Source: GWC2-56-14 sp043731355 (GTDB taxonomy: Bacteria; Nitrospirota; UBA9217). Taken from it: a stretch of 5,694 bases of DNA. Made by a program: the position numbers and the translations under genes. How positions within the stretch are numbered: position 1 is the first letter of the stretch; the number at the start of each line of letters is the position of its first letter. Shown piece by piece: positions 5,135-5,694 of this stretch. The notes under the pieces were generated by a model. It saw only the letters and a program-made list of their open reading frames with translations, was not told the origin of the DNA and did not search any database. The DNA lies in assembly GCA_043731355.1 (NCBI GenBank), contig JAYTJE010000058.1, positions 1-5,694 of the forward strand, read 5' to 3'.

Positions 5135-5148
5135 TGACGTAAATCATA
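5133..5148. promoter_or_regulatory. CRP/FNR-type dyad TATGA-N6-TCATA
   Basis: Perfect 5-bp half-sites separated by 6 nt match the geometry of CRP/FNR-family operators (compare TGTGA-N6-TCACA and TTGAT-N4-ATCAA). The centre lies at about -41.5 from the predicted start, the class II activator position. The half-sites are not a consensus CRP, FNR or HcpR site, so the regulator is not named. Confidence 0.42.
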
Positions 5149-5167
5149 AGCTTAAAAAAGGCATTGG

Positions 5168-5196
5168 ACACGGATTTACACGGATGCAACACGGAT
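5168..5196. repeat. ACACGGAT direct repeat, three copies
   Basis: ACACGGAT occurs at 5168-5175, 5178-5185 and 5189-5196 with 10- and 11-bp spacing. It is the same style of short intergenic repeat as at 109-135, and appears to be a separate dispersed family. It lies just upstream of the operon promoter region. Confidence 0.6.
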
Positions 5197-5204
5197 AAGG
5201 CTGA

Positions 5205-5359
5205 TTTTTTTGTCCGCAATGATCTCCTCGTTTCTTTCTTTAATGGTGTATTGCTATATGTACTCAAACTATCGAGTTCTACATCTGTAAATTTTTCAAG
5301 AAGTTCTATACTCGATTCAACATCATTTTTTCGCAGCAGTTCAAGTACTCTCACATAGT
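5205..5359 (-). pseudogene. AT-rich possible gene remnant
   Basis: On the minus strand one frame reads NYVRVLELLRKNDVESS, IELLEKFTDVELDSLS, then TYSNTPLKKETRR. It looks like a genuine amphipathic helical protein segment, but the frame has no ATG start and runs on into the ACACGGAT repeat. Base composition is clearly richer in A+T than neighbouring genes. It may be the C-terminal remnant of a small helical protein joined to the transposase gene, or the frameshifted tail of that gene. I do not recognise the family. Confidence 0.28.
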
Positions 5360-5694
5360 TTATTTGAGGAGGCCGAGCAGGTAAGCTTCTCTATCGCAGA
5401 GTATGGCTTTGTACCTGCCCTGAAAAAGATGGCCGACGGTGCGGTATTTCCGATTGTAGAACATAGTGTATGTCTGATTGAAACCCTGCATGATTTTGGA
5501 AAGAGGGACATCCCTGGTTTCAATGAGCAGATGAACGTGATTGTTCATGAGGACGTATGCATAAATGCGGCAACCGGTGCGGTTTTTATAGACTGTGAGG
5601 AGCAGAAGATACTTTTGAAAGTCCGCGGTCTCTCGAAATATCCTCTGACGCTGATTCCCGCGGGTGATGACGTGATAGAAGGCGCCTTCGTATT
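5360..5694 (-). CDS. REP-associated tyrosine transposase (RAYT, Y1/IS200-like), partial and C-terminally short
   Basis: The gene enters from beyond the right edge; 110 residues are visible. The segment starts YEGAFYHVITRGNQRQRIF, the typical beginning, so only about ten N-terminal residues should be missing. MNNHVHLLIE (49-58) carries the HUH-type metal-binding HVH. A Tyr-rich helix (FNQTYTMFYNRKY, 71-83) is where the nucleophile lies in this family, and GHLFQGRYKAIL (87-98) is highly characteristic. RAYTs are single-strand DNA transposases thought to mobilise REP palindromes and are usually single copy. The frame stops after REAYLLGLLK, just before the expected 'YIHLNPVRA' block, so the C-terminus is lost. 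A small deletion could explain this. It is probably non-functional unless short forms are active. Confidence 0.85.
   Translation of the reverse strand, partial: YEGAFYHVITRGNQRQRIFRETADFQKYLLLLTVYKNRTGCRIYAYVLMNNHVHLLIETRDVPLSKIMQGFNQTYTMFYNRKYRTVGHLFQGRYKAILCDREAYLLGLLK

Noticed and set aside
5073..5354. A complete 93-codon gene on the minus strand from a GTG at 5354
   Set aside because: There is no ribosome site at the GTG. The C-terminal half translates the ACACGGAT repeat and the promoter of the DUF1858 operon, so only the AT-rich first half is kept, as a possible remnant.

Overview
The window (about half G+C) looks like chromosomal DNA from an anaerobic or facultative bacterium of the Nitrospirota / Desulfobacterota kind. 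This placement is an inference, not a measurement. It rests on the gene mix (PhoU-like protein, MgtE-N/CBS protein beside an Nramp-type transporter, QueC, a DUF1858 redox-disulfide protein, a RAYT transposase) and on several short intergenic repeat families that I associate with those groups.

Layout, left to right. 1-225: no gene; a small hairpin, a 9-bp tandem repeat and a strong hairpin just downstream of the first gene. 226-828 (minus): a PhoU-domain protein with a promoter-like sequence and a palindrome upstream. 829-1141: divergent intergenic region holding that promoter and a good extended -10 promoter facing right. 1142-2407 and 2466-3686 (plus): a probable two-gene operon, a soluble PRC-barrel + MgtE-N + CBS protein followed by an Nramp-superfamily transporter whose ion-site motifs are not those of a Mn/Fe transporter. 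3683-4390 (minus): queC, overlapping the transporter tail-to-tail by 4 bp and carrying a heptanucleotide tandem repeat inside its coding sequence. 4391-4724: non-coding, with a clear minus-strand intrinsic terminator ahead of queC and an imperfect 26-bp inverted-repeat element. 4725-5076 (minus): a tightly coupled pair, a 45-residue Cys-rich protein and a DUF1858 protein, with a promoter and a CRP/FNR-like dyad upstream. 5077-5359: promoter, an ACACGGAT repeat and an AT-rich possible gene remnant. 5360-5694 (minus): a REP-associated tyrosine transposase that runs off the right edge and is short at its C-terminus.

The most interesting system is the central pair. MgtE is normally one polypeptide: a cytosolic Mg2+-sensing N domain and CBS pair gating a membrane pore. 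Here the sensing part is a free-standing protein with no membrane segment, encoded directly upstream of an Nramp-type carrier whose transmembrane-1 and transmembrane-6 motifs differ from classical DPGN/MPH. This suggests a Mg2+ (or other divalent cation) carrier controlled in trans by a borrowed MgtE gate. The second candidate system is the DUF1858 / mini zinc-ribbon operon with a dyad centred at about -41.5, the class II activator position of CRP/FNR-family regulators.
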